From Microbacterium sp. (lineage in GTDB: Bacteria > Actinomycetota > Actinomycetes > Actinomycetales > Microbacteriaceae), in contig NZ_JAPSIY010000001.1 in the NCBI RefSeq assembly GCF_031178445.1, positions 455,237 through 519,236 on the forward strand: a stretch of 64,000 nucleotides of DNA, written 5' to 3'. The notes below the pieces were generated by a model that was given only the letters and a program-made list of their open reading frames with translations, was not told the DNA's origin and searched no databases. Both the position numbers and the translations under genes were made by a program. Position 1 is the first letter of the stretch; every line of letters begins with the position of its first letter. Positions 25,876 through 35,151 of this stretch are shown in pieces.

Positions 25876-26904
25876 TCAGGCTGGCGGGGCCGCGATCGAC
25901 CCGCGGTCGAGGAACCGGGTCGGCAGCACCATGGTGCGCACCGGCGCATCCGGCATGTCGATGCGCTCGAGAAGCGCGCGAAGTGCGGTGGCGCCGAGGG
26001 AGCCGGCATCCTGCACGCGGGAGGATACCCCGGGTCGCACCATGCTCATCCACGGGGCGTCGTCGAAGCCGACCACGCTGACATCTTCGGGGATGCGCAG
26101 GCCGAGTTCCGCGGCCGCGCGCCACGTGCCCTCGGTGAGCACGTTGTTCGCCGCGAACACGGCGGTGGGCCGGTCGGGCAGGGAGAGGATGCGGCGCGCA
26201 GCGGCGGTCGCCTCTTCGGCATCCCAGCCGGCCTGTACGATCAGCGAGTCGTCGTAGCGCACCTTGCGGGCGGCCAGGGCGTCGAGATAGCCGCGCTGAC
26301 GCTCCTCACCGGTGGTCCATTCGGTCTCGTCGATCAGCAGCGCGATGCGGCGGTGCCCGGCCGACAGCAGCCGTTCGGTCGTGTCGCGGGCGGCCGCGCG
26401 GTTGTCGACCACCACGGCATCCGTGCCCTCGGCGTCGAAGCGCCGGTCGACCTCGATCAGCGGCACGCCGATGCGGCTCAGATACTCGCTGAGCTGACCG
26501 GACACGGGAGTGGCGATCACGCCGGAGACGCGCGAGGCGACCAGCGCCTCCGCCGCGTCGAGCTCCCCCTCGCCGTCGCCGTGCAGATCGACCAGCACCA
26601 GCGTGCGGCCGTGCTTCTTGGCCTCCTCGCCGATGCCGGATGCGAGTTCGGCGTAGAAGACGTTGCGCAGGTCGGACACGAGCACGCCGACCGACCGGCT
26701 GGTGCGCTGCTTGAGGCTGCGGGCGGTCGCGTCGACGACGTAGCCGATCTCTTTCGCGACCGCACGCACGCGGTCGCGCACCTCGGGCGCCGCGTACCCG
26801 TTGCCCGAGAGCGCCCGCGAAGCCGTGGAGCGCGACACCCCGGCCGCTTCGGCGACTTCGCGGATCGTGGGTCGTGCCACCGGTGGGCGACGCTGATCGC
26901 TCAT
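25876..26904 (-). CDS. LacI-family transcriptional regulator (probable master of the glycan regulon)
   Basis: The 342-aa LacI/GalR regulator has an N-terminal helix-turn-helix (TIREVAEAAGVSRSTASRAL, residues 13-32), a hinge with SLKQRTSRSVGVLVSDL and a periplasmic-binding-type effector domain. ATG 26904 overlaps the MBL stop, so it is the third gene of the GH-D/MBL/LacI operon, whose promoter carries site 3. It is the only LacI gene in the window, and the recurring 18-bp palindromes are of LacI type. It is therefore the natural candidate to bind all of them and to repress itself. Confidence 0.88.
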   Translation of the reverse strand: MSDQRRPPVARPTIREVAEAAGVSRSTASRALSGNGYAAPEVRDRVRAVAKEIGYVVDATARSLKQRTSRSVGVLVSDLRNVFYAELASGIGEEAKKHGRTLVLVDLHGDGEGELDAAEALVASRVSGVIATPVSGQLSEYLSRIGVPLIEVDRRFDAEGTDAVVVDNRAAARDTTERLLSAGHRRIALLIDETEWTTGEERQRGYLDALAARKVRYDDSLIVQAGWDAEEATAAARRILSLPDRPTAVFAANNVLTEGTWRAAAELGLRIPEDVSVVGFDDAPWMSMVRPGVSSRVQDAGSLGATALRALLERIDMPDAPVRTMVLPTRFLDRGSIAAPPA

Positions 26905-28775
26905 GCGCGTCGCTCCGCCGTGAGCGGGGAGTCTTCGATCTCGTGCACATCGACGAGTGCCTCGGCGTGCTGACCGAAGCGCACCTCACCCATCGTGACG
27001 TCGACCGCGATGCGCTGCCGGCGACCGGCGGACGCGGGGGTGACGGTCAGCTGCACGGAGGTCTCCTCTCTGACGTCGAGGTCGATGACGACCTCGCGCC
27101 GGGACGAGCGCCAGCCTATCGGCAAGACCGGCGCGAGCCGCACAGTGGCGGGCGAGGGCAGCGGGTTGCGCACGCGCACCACGTAGTCGAGCTCCTCGTC
27201 GACGACAGCGCGGCGGCGGTACGGGAGCAGACGCGCCGTCTGGCCGTCGGGCCCGATCACCAGATCGTCGAGCGGCAGCAGCCGCTCGTGCAGGTCGTCC
27301 ACCAGTCTGGCCGACTCGGTGAGGTGGTCGAGGTAGTCCTCGTCGACCCAGCGCGGCTCCCAGTGCCCGCTGGCCATCAGGCCGGGCGCGATGCGCCGGT
27401 ACAGGGCTGCGCTCTGCGCGTAGTCGCCCAGCCGGAACAGGTTCCGGTACTGGTAGTTCATGATGTCGCGCCGGCCTTCCCTGCCGCCCAGGCCCTCCTG
27501 CTGATCGCCGGTGAAGACCACCTTCGTGCCGTCGACCTCGAGCGAGTAGGCCACGGCGTAGAGGGTGTGGCCGGGCTGCGCGTGCGCGGTGAGCGTGTAC
27601 TCGTTCCAGGTGAAGGGCTCCTCGAGCGGCAGCACGCGGTCCGCGACGATCGGGTCGTACCACTGGCAGGGGAGATCCTCGCGCCAGGGGTCGGCCATCG
27701 TCGGCGCGACGTTCTCCGGTATCCAGATCTCTGTGCCCTCGACGTCGCGCAGCAGCGGCATGCCGGCGATGTGGTCGTCGTGGTAGTGCGTGGGCAGTGC
27801 CACCGAGATGCGCGTCACCGCGTGGTCGCGACGCAGCGCCGGCAGCGACGCGAGCCACGGCCTCCTGGCCGCGCGTTCCTGCCCCGGAACCAGGCCCGTG
27901 GTCATGTCGTAGCCGTAGTCGATGACGAGCGCCTCGCCGGTCTCGGAGAGCAGGACGTAAGAGCACGACATCGACGTGCGATTGAGCAGCAGGTGCGGGG
28001 TGAGCGCCAGGAACGGATCGTCGAGCCTGGCCAGAAGATCCCACGGATACGAGCGGCGCGAGTCCACGTACTCCTGCATGATCGCGGCGAGCGACTCCAG
28101 GGCGCCCTGCGCGTCGTCCATGACGTCTCCGTGCGACGGCGCCAACCTGGTGACGCCCTCGCGCGCCAGCATCCGTGCGCTCAGCACCGTCATCGCCGGG
28201 CCCTCGTTCTGCGTGTACGACCACTGGGTCGCCGCGAGTGACCAGACCTTGCCCGGCGCGTAGATCAGGTCGCCCGAGAACGCGAGCAGCTCGCCGTCGC
28301 GTTCGAGCAGGTACGACACCGAGCCGATCGTGTGTCCGGGGGTCGGCAGCACCCGCAGGCGCACGCCCGCGAGTGTGAGCTCGCGATACTCGGGAACGGT
28401 CGCGTGCACCGGCACGGACGAGAGCAGTGAGAAGCGGTCCTGCCGCAGGTTGTAGTCGTTGTCGAGCTGCCGTCCGGTCCACATCTCCTCGACCCGGTCG
28501 AACAGTTCGCGCTCCACGGGCGGCACGTGGATGCGGGCGCCGTGCGCGACGGCCAGCGGCAGACCCTGAGCCTGGTCGCGGTGATGATGCGTCATCACCA
28601 CGTCTGCGATGCGGCGGATGCCGAGGCGTTCGAGGTGCTGCAGTGCGAGGCCCGATCCGAAGTCGACGGCCACCGCATCACGCTCGCCCTCCGGCGCATC
28701 GGGATCGACGAGCAGGTAGACGTGGCAGGTGTCGGCGATACGCCACACGCCGCGCGCGACCTCGATGGCGGTCAT
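26901..28775 (-). CDS. Tandem metallo-beta-lactamase-fold protein
   Basis: The 624-aa protein has two metallo-beta-lactamase domains. The first carries VMTHHHRDQAQG (His63, His65, Asp67, with Gln68 replacing the usual His) and later LPTPGHTIGS and FSGDLIYAPG. The second carries the full HYHDDH set (His330-His335) and AQPGHTLYAV with VFTGDQQ. About 90 C-terminal residues are beta-rich, like a NEW3 or Ig-like domain. ATG 28775 overlaps the upstream glycosidase stop. A much longer open frame to 29717 is a shadow of that gene. No signal peptide is visible. Its role in glycan use is unknown; hydrolysis of an ester, lactone or sulfate is possible. Confidence 0.82.
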   Translation of the reverse strand: MTAIEVARGVWRIADTCHVYLLVDPDAPEGERDAVAVDFGSGLALQHLERLGIRRIADVVMTHHHRDQAQGLPLAVAHGARIHVPPVERELFDRVEEMWTGRQLDNDYNLRQDRFSLLSSVPVHATVPEYRELTLAGVRLRVLPTPGHTIGSVSYLLERDGELLAFSGDLIYAPGKVWSLAATQWSYTQNEGPAMTVLSARMLAREGVTRLAPSHGDVMDDAQGALESLAAIMQEYVDSRRSYPWDLLARLDDPFLALTPHLLLNRTSMSCSYVLLSETGEALVIDYGYDMTTGLVPGQERAARRPWLASLPALRRDHAVTRISVALPTHYHDDHIAGMPLLRDVEGTEIWIPENVAPTMADPWREDLPCQWYDPIVADRVLPLEEPFTWNEYTLTAHAQPGHTLYAVAYSLEVDGTKVVFTGDQQEGLGGREGRRDIMNYQYRNLFRLGDYAQSAALYRRIAPGLMASGHWEPRWVDEDYLDHLTESARLVDDLHERLLPLDDLVIGPDGQTARLLPYRRRAVVDEELDYVVRVRNPLPSPATVRLAPVLPIGWRSSRREVVIDLDVREETSVQLTVTPASAGRRQRIAVDVTMGEVRFGQHAEALVDVHEIEDSPLTAERRA

Positions 28776-30550
28776 GCCCGACCTGCGCGGTACTCGTCCC
28801 AGGTGCGTGCGATCTCGGCGAGATGCTCGACGTCGATCGGCTCCTCGTGGCGCATCTGCTCGAGGTAGTACAGCGCCGGCACGCCCAGTTTCGCCTGCGT
28901 ACGCGCGTAGTCGAGCCACTCGTCGCGGTTCGGCATCGGCCATTGGTCGGTGTCGACCGGATGCTCGGGCAGCACCGCCGCGATGATCTCGTGCCTGGCC
29001 TTCAGCTGAGCGGCGACCGGCACGGGCCGCCCGTCGCGGTCGTGCTCGAGCACGTCGTTCGTGCGGATCATGTCGGCGATGTCGCCGAACGACGGATGCA
29101 CGGTGTGGGTGATCACGAGCGCGTCGGGCTTGATGCGCGTCGCCGCGGCGTGCAGACGAGCGACCAGACGGTGCACGGCGGCTATCCCCCAGACGCCGTC
29201 GCTGTCGGGCGCGGAGCGGAGGGCAGCGCCGCTGGGGGTGCGCTGGGTGAAGTCGACCTTGAAGCCGTCGGCGTTCAGGCCGTCGGCCGAGAGCAGGCGT
29301 TCGACCATCCGGTCGAGCCGGGAGAGATAGGCGCGGCTCCCGGGATCGGCGGCGACAGGGCGTCCGGCGGCATCCGTGATGCACTCGCTGGGCGGCAGCC
29401 CCGCCGGATCCCATGCCTTCCACCACAGCAGCACCCGGCGCCCCTCGGCATGCCGGTCGGCGATCCACCCGCCCATGTCGGGCCAGGCGTCGGCATCGGG
29501 TTCCGCCGTGCCGTACTCGGCCTGCCAGCGATCGTCGATCACGATCGTCCCGGGGTCGAGCGACACCTCCGCCAGCCTCGTGAGGAACTCGTCGTAGATC
29601 TCCTGCCTGCAGAGGTCCGGTGCGGGCGCCCCTCCTCGCGCGACCTGTGCGCCCCACCCGCAGAAGATCGGTTCGAGCCACCACGGCCTGACCGTCTTGG
29701 TGGGAGACGGTGCGCAACCGGTGCGGACCAGGTCGTCGCGGTACTCCGCCAGCGCCGCCGCAGGTGAGGCCGTCGGACGCAGTACCAGTGCGGGTGATCG
29801 CCAGCGCCCGTCGACCGCCGTGTGCCCCTCATGGGCGAGTCGCACGAGGGCGCCGTCGTCCACGGGGTCGTAGCGCATCGTGGTGAAACGCAGCGTCTCC
29901 ACCGGTCCGCGCAACCAGGCAGCGAGCCACGGTCCTTCCCCCGGCGTGAGGGGGTCGGTGACCGGTGCCCGGCCGAACGCGAGAGCGAGAGGGGGAGGGG
30001 AGAAGATGCCGTTGAGCCGCCCGGGATCGGCGTCGCCGACCACGCCCAGCGAGGCGGCCGACCAGACGGGCCGCACGAAAGCGACCGGCTCAGTGGGGCT
30101 CGGCACGTACAGCGAGTGCGCGTCGAAGCCCGAACGGAACGTGCCCGCGGCGCCGGTGGTCAGCACGCCGTCCCCGCCGAGCAGGGTGACATCGGTGATG
30201 TCGCCAACGCCTTCGGCCTCGAGCACGATCTCGATGGTGTCGGAGGTGCAGCGCAGTTCGAGCGTCCGCTCGCGCCAGGCCGTGGATTCGGTGCGCACTG
30301 TCACCACGATCGCATCGTCTTCGTTGCGCACCTCGGGTTCGGTGTGGCGCATGCTCTCGTCGCGGTTCTGCCGCGTGTGGATGCTGGAGAGCGCGCACAG
30401 CCGCATCCAGCGGGCGCCTTCGGTGTCGGACAGCTCGAAGTAGGGAGAGCGCGCCAGGCCCGTGCTTCCGGTCTTCCACGACAGTGAGTAGCTCGCCGCC
30501 TCGATGGTGCTCCGATGCGGTCCTGAGGTCAGTGAGGGCGTGGCGCTCAT
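28772..30550 (-). CDS. Clan GH-D-like (GH36/GH27-type) glycoside hydrolase
   Basis: The 592-aa protein has an N-terminal beta-sandwich and a TIM barrel. Barrel marks are GTIVIDDRWQAEYG, VLLWWKAWDP, and ADGFKVDFTQ with candidate nucleophile Asp433. MIRTNDVLEHD may hold the acid/base. The pattern is like alpha-galactosidases of GH36 and relatives, but the motifs differ enough that the family assignment is tentative. It has no signal peptide, so it acts on imported sugars. ATG 30550 lies six bases after a minus-strand TACAAT -10 box, implying a leaderless message. Confidence 0.72.
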   Translation of the reverse strand: MSATPSLTSGPHRSTIEAASYSLSWKTGSTGLARSPYFELSDTEGARWMRLCALSSIHTRQNRDESMRHTEPEVRNEDDAIVVTVRTESTAWRERTLELRCTSDTIEIVLEAEGVGDITDVTLLGGDGVLTTGAAGTFRSGFDAHSLYVPSPTEPVAFVRPVWSAASLGVVGDADPGRLNGIFSPPPLALAFGRAPVTDPLTPGEGPWLAAWLRGPVETLRFTTMRYDPVDDGALVRLAHEGHTAVDGRWRSPALVLRPTASPAAALAEYRDDLVRTGCAPSPTKTVRPWWLEPIFCGWGAQVARGGAPAPDLCRQEIYDEFLTRLAEVSLDPGTIVIDDRWQAEYGTAEPDADAWPDMGGWIADRHAEGRRVLLWWKAWDPAGLPPSECITDAAGRPVAADPGSRAYLSRLDRMVERLLSADGLNADGFKVDFTQRTPSGAALRSAPDSDGVWGIAAVHRLVARLHAAATRIKPDALVITHTVHPSFGDIADMIRTNDVLEHDRDGRPVPVAAQLKARHEIIAAVLPEHPVDTDQWPMPNRDEWLDYARTQAKLGVPALYYLEQMRHEEPIDVEHLAEIARTWDEYRAGRA

Positions 30551-30556
30551 GCGGTC

Positions 30557-30580
30557 ATTGTATGTGATAACGTTCCCACG
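30557..30580. promoter_or_regulatory. Divergent promoter with LacI-type operator, site 3
   Basis: The operator TGTGATAACGTTCCCACG occupies 30563-30580. On the minus strand a TACAAT -10 box (30562-30557) lies directly next to it, six bases before the GH-D gene ATG. On the plus strand the operator's last base is the first base of a possible GTG start of the GH84 gene. One bound repressor could therefore silence both directions. Confidence 0.68.
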
Positions 30581-32169
30581 TGCTCGAAGACGACACCGCC
30601 TTCCCCATGCTCCCCCGTCCGCGCAGCATCGACATCCGCTTGGGACGGCATCCGCTCGTCGAAGTGCTCGGCGCCCTCGCCGAGATACGCGATGCGGACG
30701 TACCGGCGGAGGCCTATCGCCTCGACGTCCGCGACGGACGTGCCGAGACGCACGCCTCGGACGACAGAGGGTTCCGGTACGCGCGGACGACTCTCGAGGA
30801 ACTCGCCGCCGTGCACGGCGGCTCGGTGCCGGACGTCACCGTCGACGACCGCCCGGCGCTCGCCAGGCGCGGCATCATCGAGGGGTTCTACGGTGAGCCG
30901 TGGTCGCATGACGAGCGAATGGCGGCGCTGCGGCTGGCGGGGCGCCTGAAACTCAACTCCTACGTCTACGCACCCAAGGACGACCCGTACCATCGCGTCC
31001 GCTGGCGCGAGCCGTACCCCGACGATGAGCTCGCGCTGCTCGCCGAACTCGCCGGCGAGGGGGCGAGGCACGGTGTCGATGTGGTGGTCGCGCTGCACCC
31101 GGCGGGGTCGATGGTGTTCTCGGATGACGCCGAGCACCGACTGCTCGCCTCGAAGGCCCGCCAGCTGCTCGACGCCGGTGTGCCCGACGTCGCGCTGCTG
31201 TTCGACGACGTGCCGCCGAAGCCGGTGCACGACAAGGACAGGGAGCGGTTCGGGGAGGACGGACGCGCACTCGGCGAGGCGCATGCGCTGACCGTGCGCC
31301 GGTTCGGCCAGGCTCTCGCCGGCCTGCGAGCGGCATCCGACCTGCTCGTGGTGCCGATGGACTACGCCGGCGTCGCCGACTCGGACTATCGCTCCGCCTT
31401 CGCCGCGGGACTGCCCGACGAAGCGCTGGTGTGGTGGACCGGACGCGACATCGTGGTGGGGGAGGTCAGCAGAGACGACATCGACGCGGCGGCGGAGGTG
31501 TTCGGTGACCGGCTGCTGCTGTGGGACAACTTCCCCGTGAACGACTTCGACCGCGGCAGGGCGTTCCTCGGGCCCCTGCAGGGGCGCACCTCTGACGTGG
31601 AGGGCTCCGCCCTGCGCGGGGCGTGGTCGAACCCGATGGTCGAGTACGCTCCCGGCGGGTTCGGCATCGCCGCCTTCGCCGACTGGGCGTGGAACCCGCA
31701 GGGCTACGAACCGGCACGCGCCGCCCGGGCCGCGCTCCGGATCATCGGCGGCGACCTGGCACCGCAGATCGGCCCACTGGTGCAGGCGCTGTCATCGTGG
31801 CCGCCCTCCGCGCCGATGGACGCAGAGCTGGGACGGCTGGCCGATGAGGCGCTCGCCGGATCCGCCGATGCCGCGGGTGACCTGCGCGTCCGGCTGGAGC
31901 GCCTGCAGGGTCTCGGCGATGTCGCGACCGATCAGGAACCGGCTCGCTCGCTCGCGCCGTGGCTGCGCGCGGCGGCCGACATGGGCTCGGCGGGTCTCGC
32001 GGCTCTGGATGTGCAGCAGGGGCGCCAAGGCGCCGCTGTCGCCTCGGTCGAGGCTGCACTGGCGAGAGCCGAGGAGCACAAGGCCAAGGTCGCCGTCGAC
32101 GTCGTCCCCCGCTTCGCGCGCGCCGTCGCGGGGCTCGCAGACCGCGCCGGCGAGGCCGGCCCCGGCTGA
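30580..32169 (+). CDS. GH84 beta-N-acetylglucosaminidase (O-GlcNAcase/NagJ-like)
   Basis: The protein is 529 aa if GTG 30580 is used, or 520 aa from ATG 30607. The GH84 hallmarks are ARRGIIEGFYGEPW, the YVYAPKDDPYHR loop and the catalytic acid pair in LLFDDVPP (Asp209-Asp210 from the GTG start). An N-terminal GH20b-like domain and a C-terminal helical bundle complete the normal bacterial layout. No signal peptide is found, so imported GlcNAc-containing oligosaccharides are the likely substrate. The start is uncertain: the GTG touches the operator and would be nearly leaderless, while the ATG has only a weak ribosome site. Confidence 0.88.
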   Translation: MLEDDTAFPMLPRPRSIDIRLGRHPLVEVLGALAEIRDADVPAEAYRLDVRDGRAETHASDDRGFRYARTTLEELAAVHGGSVPDVTVDDRPALARRGIIEGFYGEPWSHDERMAALRLAGRLKLNSYVYAPKDDPYHRVRWREPYPDDELALLAELAGEGARHGVDVVVALHPAGSMVFSDDAEHRLLASKARQLLDAGVPDVALLFDDVPPKPVHDKDRERFGEDGRALGEAHALTVRRFGQALAGLRAASDLLVVPMDYAGVADSDYRSAFAAGLPDEALVWWTGRDIVVGEVSRDDIDAAAEVFGDRLLLWDNFPVNDFDRGRAFLGPLQGRTSDVEGSALRGAWSNPMVEYAPGGFGIAAFADWAWNPQGYEPARAARAALRIIGGDLAPQIGPLVQALSSWPPSAPMDAELGRLADEALAGSADAAGDLRVRLERLQGLGDVATDQEPARSLAPWLRAAADMGSAGLAALDVQQGRQGAAVASVEAALARAEEHKAKVAVDVVPRFARAVAGLADRAGEAGPG

Positions 32170-32177
32170 CCGCCCGT

Positions 32178-32825
32178 TCAGCGCAGGGCGGAGACGAACG
32201 CGTCGGCGCCGGTCTCGGGCGACGTCATCGCGCGGGGATCGTCGCCGGCCCCGGCGGCCATCGAGGCCTGCGCCAGCACGATGGCGTCGGTATCGCCTGC
32301 CTGTGCGACGGCGTCGGCGATGAGCGCGTCATGACGTGCCTGATCCCCGGCTGCTCTGGCGGCGGCGGCGCCTGCGACGACCAGCGAGGAGATGTCGATA
32401 TCGAGCCCGGAGCGCCGTGCACGGGCTTCGACCAGCCTCGTCGTCGGTCCGAGCGTCGCCTCGAGCGTCGCGAGCACGAGGATCCTGCCCGCACCGGCGC
32501 CCGCACGCTGCACAGCAGCCTCCGCCATCGCCGCATCGACGCGCGTGAGCGGCACTCCCGCCGCCTCGGCCGCCTCGACGGCAGCCTCGCCGATGGACGA
32601 GCAGGTGACCAGCACGGCGGCGGCACCCGCATCGCGCAGACCAGCGAGGTGGCCATGCAGTGTGGAGCGCACATCGTCTGTCACGCCGCCCGCGACGACG
32701 CGCGAGAGCAGTGAGGCGTCGGCGGTGTGCACGATATCGAGGTCGCCGCGGCGGGCGAGCAGGAGCTGATCGAACACCGGGACCAGTGCGGGCACGGTGT
32801 GCAGCACACCGACGCGCAGAGTCAT
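32178..32825 (-). CDS. Aspartate/glutamate racemase family protein
   Basis: The 215-aa protein starts MTLRVGVLHTVPALVPVF and carries the first-domain cysteine motif VLVTCSSIGEA. A VLAQASMA motif in the second half takes the place of the second catalytic cysteine, as in many Asp/Glu/hydantoin racemase-superfamily members found in sugar clusters. ATG 32825 overlaps the aldolase stop. It is the last gene of the kinase-aldolase-racemase operon. Isomerisation of an acid-sugar intermediate is more likely than amino-acid racemisation (inference). Confidence 0.75.
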   Translation of the reverse strand: MTLRVGVLHTVPALVPVFDQLLLARRGDLDIVHTADASLLSRVVAGGVTDDVRSTLHGHLAGLRDAGAAAVLVTCSSIGEAAVEAAEAAGVPLTRVDAAMAEAAVQRAGAGAGRILVLATLEATLGPTTRLVEARARRSGLDIDISSLVVAGAAAARAAGDQARHDALIADAVAQAGDTDAIVLAQASMAAGAGDDPRAMTSPETGADAFVSALR

Positions 32826-33727
32826 GCCGATCCTCCGTCGCCACCGGCGTAGCCAGGGCCGGATGCCGATTCACGCCACGGTCGTGCGTGCTCGTCGACG
32901 ATGTCGCCGAGGGCCTTCAGCCGGTCGACAGATCGGCGGCGCAACTCGCCGCGCAGATCCTTCTCGCCGACCACGTCGCTCCACAGCGCCCGTCCCGCCA
33001 GGAAGCCGCTGGCGCCCTCGATGCACGCCGCGCGCACCGCATCGGCGAACCGCTCGCGCTCGACCCCCTGCGACAACACGACCCACGGCCCGAGCATGCA
33101 CTCGTTCAGCGCCGCGCTCGCAAGACGCTGGTCCTTCTCGTCGCCGGAACCGGCGAGCGGTACCTGCGCCTTGTACAGGTCGGGCCGAAGCGCCGACAGC
33201 TCGCGTGCCGCCTCGCGGATCGCGGCGTCCGCATCGAAGCCCTGCTCGCCCGGCGCGGCGCGCACGACCGGTTCGAGCACCGAGAGCACCCCGCGGCTGC
33301 GGGCCTCCTCGATGAACCGGGCCGCCAGGCGGACGCGCTCCTCGCGGCGAGTGTCGCGACGCCAGATCAGCAGCAGTTTCAGTGCGTCGACCTGATCGGG
33401 GATGCCTGACAGCGCCTCATCGTCGATGTCGGTGTCCCCGACGGGGCCGCCGTCGACCTGGTCGAGGGCGTCGACGGCGAGGATGAGGCCGGTCGGCTCG
33501 GCAAGAGCGGCGCGCACCTCGTCGAAGCCGTACGTCCGGTCGGCCAGGAACGCGGAGGCGTGGGGTCCCAGCGTCTCGGCGACGGCGACCTTGAAGTCGA
33601 TGAGCACCTCGTCGGCCGGCCTGCCGTGACCGGCCTGATCGAACATGTGCCGCAGGCTCTCCCGCTGGTCCATGGCGACCATGGCGAAGGCGCCGGTCGG
33701 TCGGGCGAGGGCGTCGAGCGTTGTCAT
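32822..33727 (-). CDS. LacD/YihT-type class I aldolase
   Basis: The 301-aa TIM-barrel aldolase is of the tagatose-bisphosphate/sulfofructose-phosphate aldolase family. Marks are MVAMDQRESLRHMF at the N-terminus, DALKLLLIW (Lys117), LSVLEPVV, and DLYKAQVPL, whose Lys186 fits the Schiff-base lysine. ATG 33727 overlaps the FGGY kinase stop (ATGA). A very long open frame past it is a shadow. With the kinase it should phosphorylate and then split a ketose; which ketose is not known. Confidence 0.82.
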   Translation of the reverse strand: MTTLDALARPTGAFAMVAMDQRESLRHMFDQAGHGRPADEVLIDFKVAVAETLGPHASAFLADRTYGFDEVRAALAEPTGLILAVDALDQVDGGPVGDTDIDDEALSGIPDQVDALKLLLIWRRDTRREERVRLAARFIEEARSRGVLSVLEPVVRAAPGEQGFDADAAIREAARELSALRPDLYKAQVPLAGSGDEKDQRLASAALNECMLGPWVVLSQGVERERFADAVRAACIEGASGFLAGRALWSDVVGEKDLRGELRRRSVDRLKALGDIVDEHARPWRESASGPGYAGGDGGSA

Positions 33728-35151
33728 CGTTCTCCTTGAGGTGTGCGTGCCGTGCGGGTTGAGAGCTGATCGTGCACGGCGGCGAGGAACCGGTCGTGCG
33801 CCTCGTCGAGGCCGGGTGCGGCGGAGGGCGCTACGGCGCTGGAGGGGAGGGTCGCATCCGGCGACGCGACGTGCTCGCGCACTGCGGCGAGCAGCGCGGC
33901 ACCGGCGGCGACCGGTTCGTCGTGGGCCACGAGCCGGACGGGGAGCCCGGTCGCTGCGGTCAGCGCCGGCCACGCCGGGATGCGGTGGGCCAGGGAGCCG
34001 AGCAGCACCAGCGACGTGCACGGCCCTCCGGCGAGCTCGTCGGCGGTCTCGCGCATCCAGCGAGCGTGCGAGACGAGCGACTGCAGCAGTCCCCGGGCGA
34101 GAGCGTCGTCCTCTCCGACTCCGAGCACCTGCAGTTCGGCGTCGGCATCGGGGCGAGGGCACTGGCGGCCGGCCGGATAGGGCAGCACCGTCACCGGGCT
34201 GGTGCTCCAGTCGGCGGGATCCTGTTCCGAGAGCAGCGCGATGGTGCCGGGATGCCGCGATTCCCAGAGCGCCAGCAGCGCACCACACGAGCGGCTGCCG
34301 CCGAGCACCGTGACGGCGGCGCCGTCGACGGTGCGCGACACCGCAAATCCCGCCGCCACCGCCCCCGCACGATCGACATCGGCTGCCACCCTGACCACGG
34401 CCTCGGCGGTGCCGAGCGAGTCGGCCGCGTCGCCGGGCACACGGGCGCCGGCAGCCCACGCGCCGACCGCGTGATCGTGTCCGGCGATGTGCAGGGGGAT
34501 GCCGGGACGCAGCCCGAAGGTCGCGGCGGCGCCGGTCGTGAACCCGACTCGCCGGCCGGGCGCCCGCAACGCCGGGAGCACGTGCAGCGGGATGCCGAGA
34601 TCCGTCAGGAGCCCTTCGTCCCACCGGTCGCCGTCGGCACCGGCCAGCATGGTGCGCGCCGCGAGCGTGTGGTCCACTGCCCGCACGCCGGTGAGAGCGT
34701 GCCCGATCAGGTCGGCGGCGCCCGACCAGTGGCGCAGAGCGCGGAGCGCTTCGGGCTGCGCGGTCGCCAGCGCGATGAGCGCGACGGCGGCGGGTTTGGT
34801 GGTGGCGGGAACTCCGGTCCGAGCGGGCAGCCCAGGGCGCAGAGTGAGCAGGTGATCGAGGTGCGCACGGTCGACGGCGCGATCCCATCGCAGCATCCCG
34901 GTCAGCGGTGTGCCGTAGGCGGCGAGGGCGGTGCCGCTCTCGGCCATGGAGGCGACGCCGATCGCGGCGATCGGCGACCCGGCCCGCGCGCCGCAGGAGC
35001 GCGTCACCTCGGCTGCGCCGGCGAGCAGTTGGTGCGGATCGGACGATGTCGGGCGGCGCTCGACGTGCACGACGCGCACGCCGTCGGTCACGTCGACGAG
35101 GGCGGCCTTCGTCGACGTGCTTCCGATGTCCAGACCGAGGACGAGCGTCAC
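33724..35151 (-). CDS. FGGY-family carbohydrate kinase
   Basis: The 475-aa FGGY kinase has an N-terminal LVLGLDIGSTSTKAALVD phosphate-binding motif, a middle IAGHDHAVGAWAAG segment and a C-terminal ATP-binding half with LVLLGSLAHRIPAWP. These kinases phosphorylate ketoses and sugar alcohols. The start is GTG 35151; the open frame continues upstream but overlaps the divergent regulator. It is first in an operon with a class I aldolase and a racemase-like protein and is divergent from a DeoR regulator. Confidence 0.85.
   Translation of the reverse strand: MTLVLGLDIGSTSTKAALVDVTDGVRVVHVERRPTSSDPHQLLAGAAEVTRSCGARAGSPIAAIGVASMAESGTALAAYGTPLTGMLRWDRAVDRAHLDHLLTLRPGLPARTGVPATTKPAAVALIALATAQPEALRALRHWSGAADLIGHALTGVRAVDHTLAARTMLAGADGDRWDEGLLTDLGIPLHVLPALRAPGRRVGFTTGAAATFGLRPGIPLHIAGHDHAVGAWAAGARVPGDAADSLGTAEAVVRVAADVDRAGAVAAGFAVSRTVDGAAVTVLGGSRSCGALLALWESRHPGTIALLSEQDPADWSTSPVTVLPYPAGRQCPRPDADAELQVLGVGEDDALARGLLQSLVSHARWMRETADELAGGPCTSLVLLGSLAHRIPAWPALTAATGLPVRLVAHDEPVAAGAALLAAVREHVASPDATLPSSAVAPSAAPGLDEAHDRFLAAVHDQLSTRTARTPQGER

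Noticed and set aside
28776..29717. N-terminal extension of the tandem MBL protein by 314 codons
   Set aside because: The extension overlaps the glycosidase gene in another frame and has shadow composition; the ATG at 28775 overlaps the glycosidase stop in the usual operon manner.
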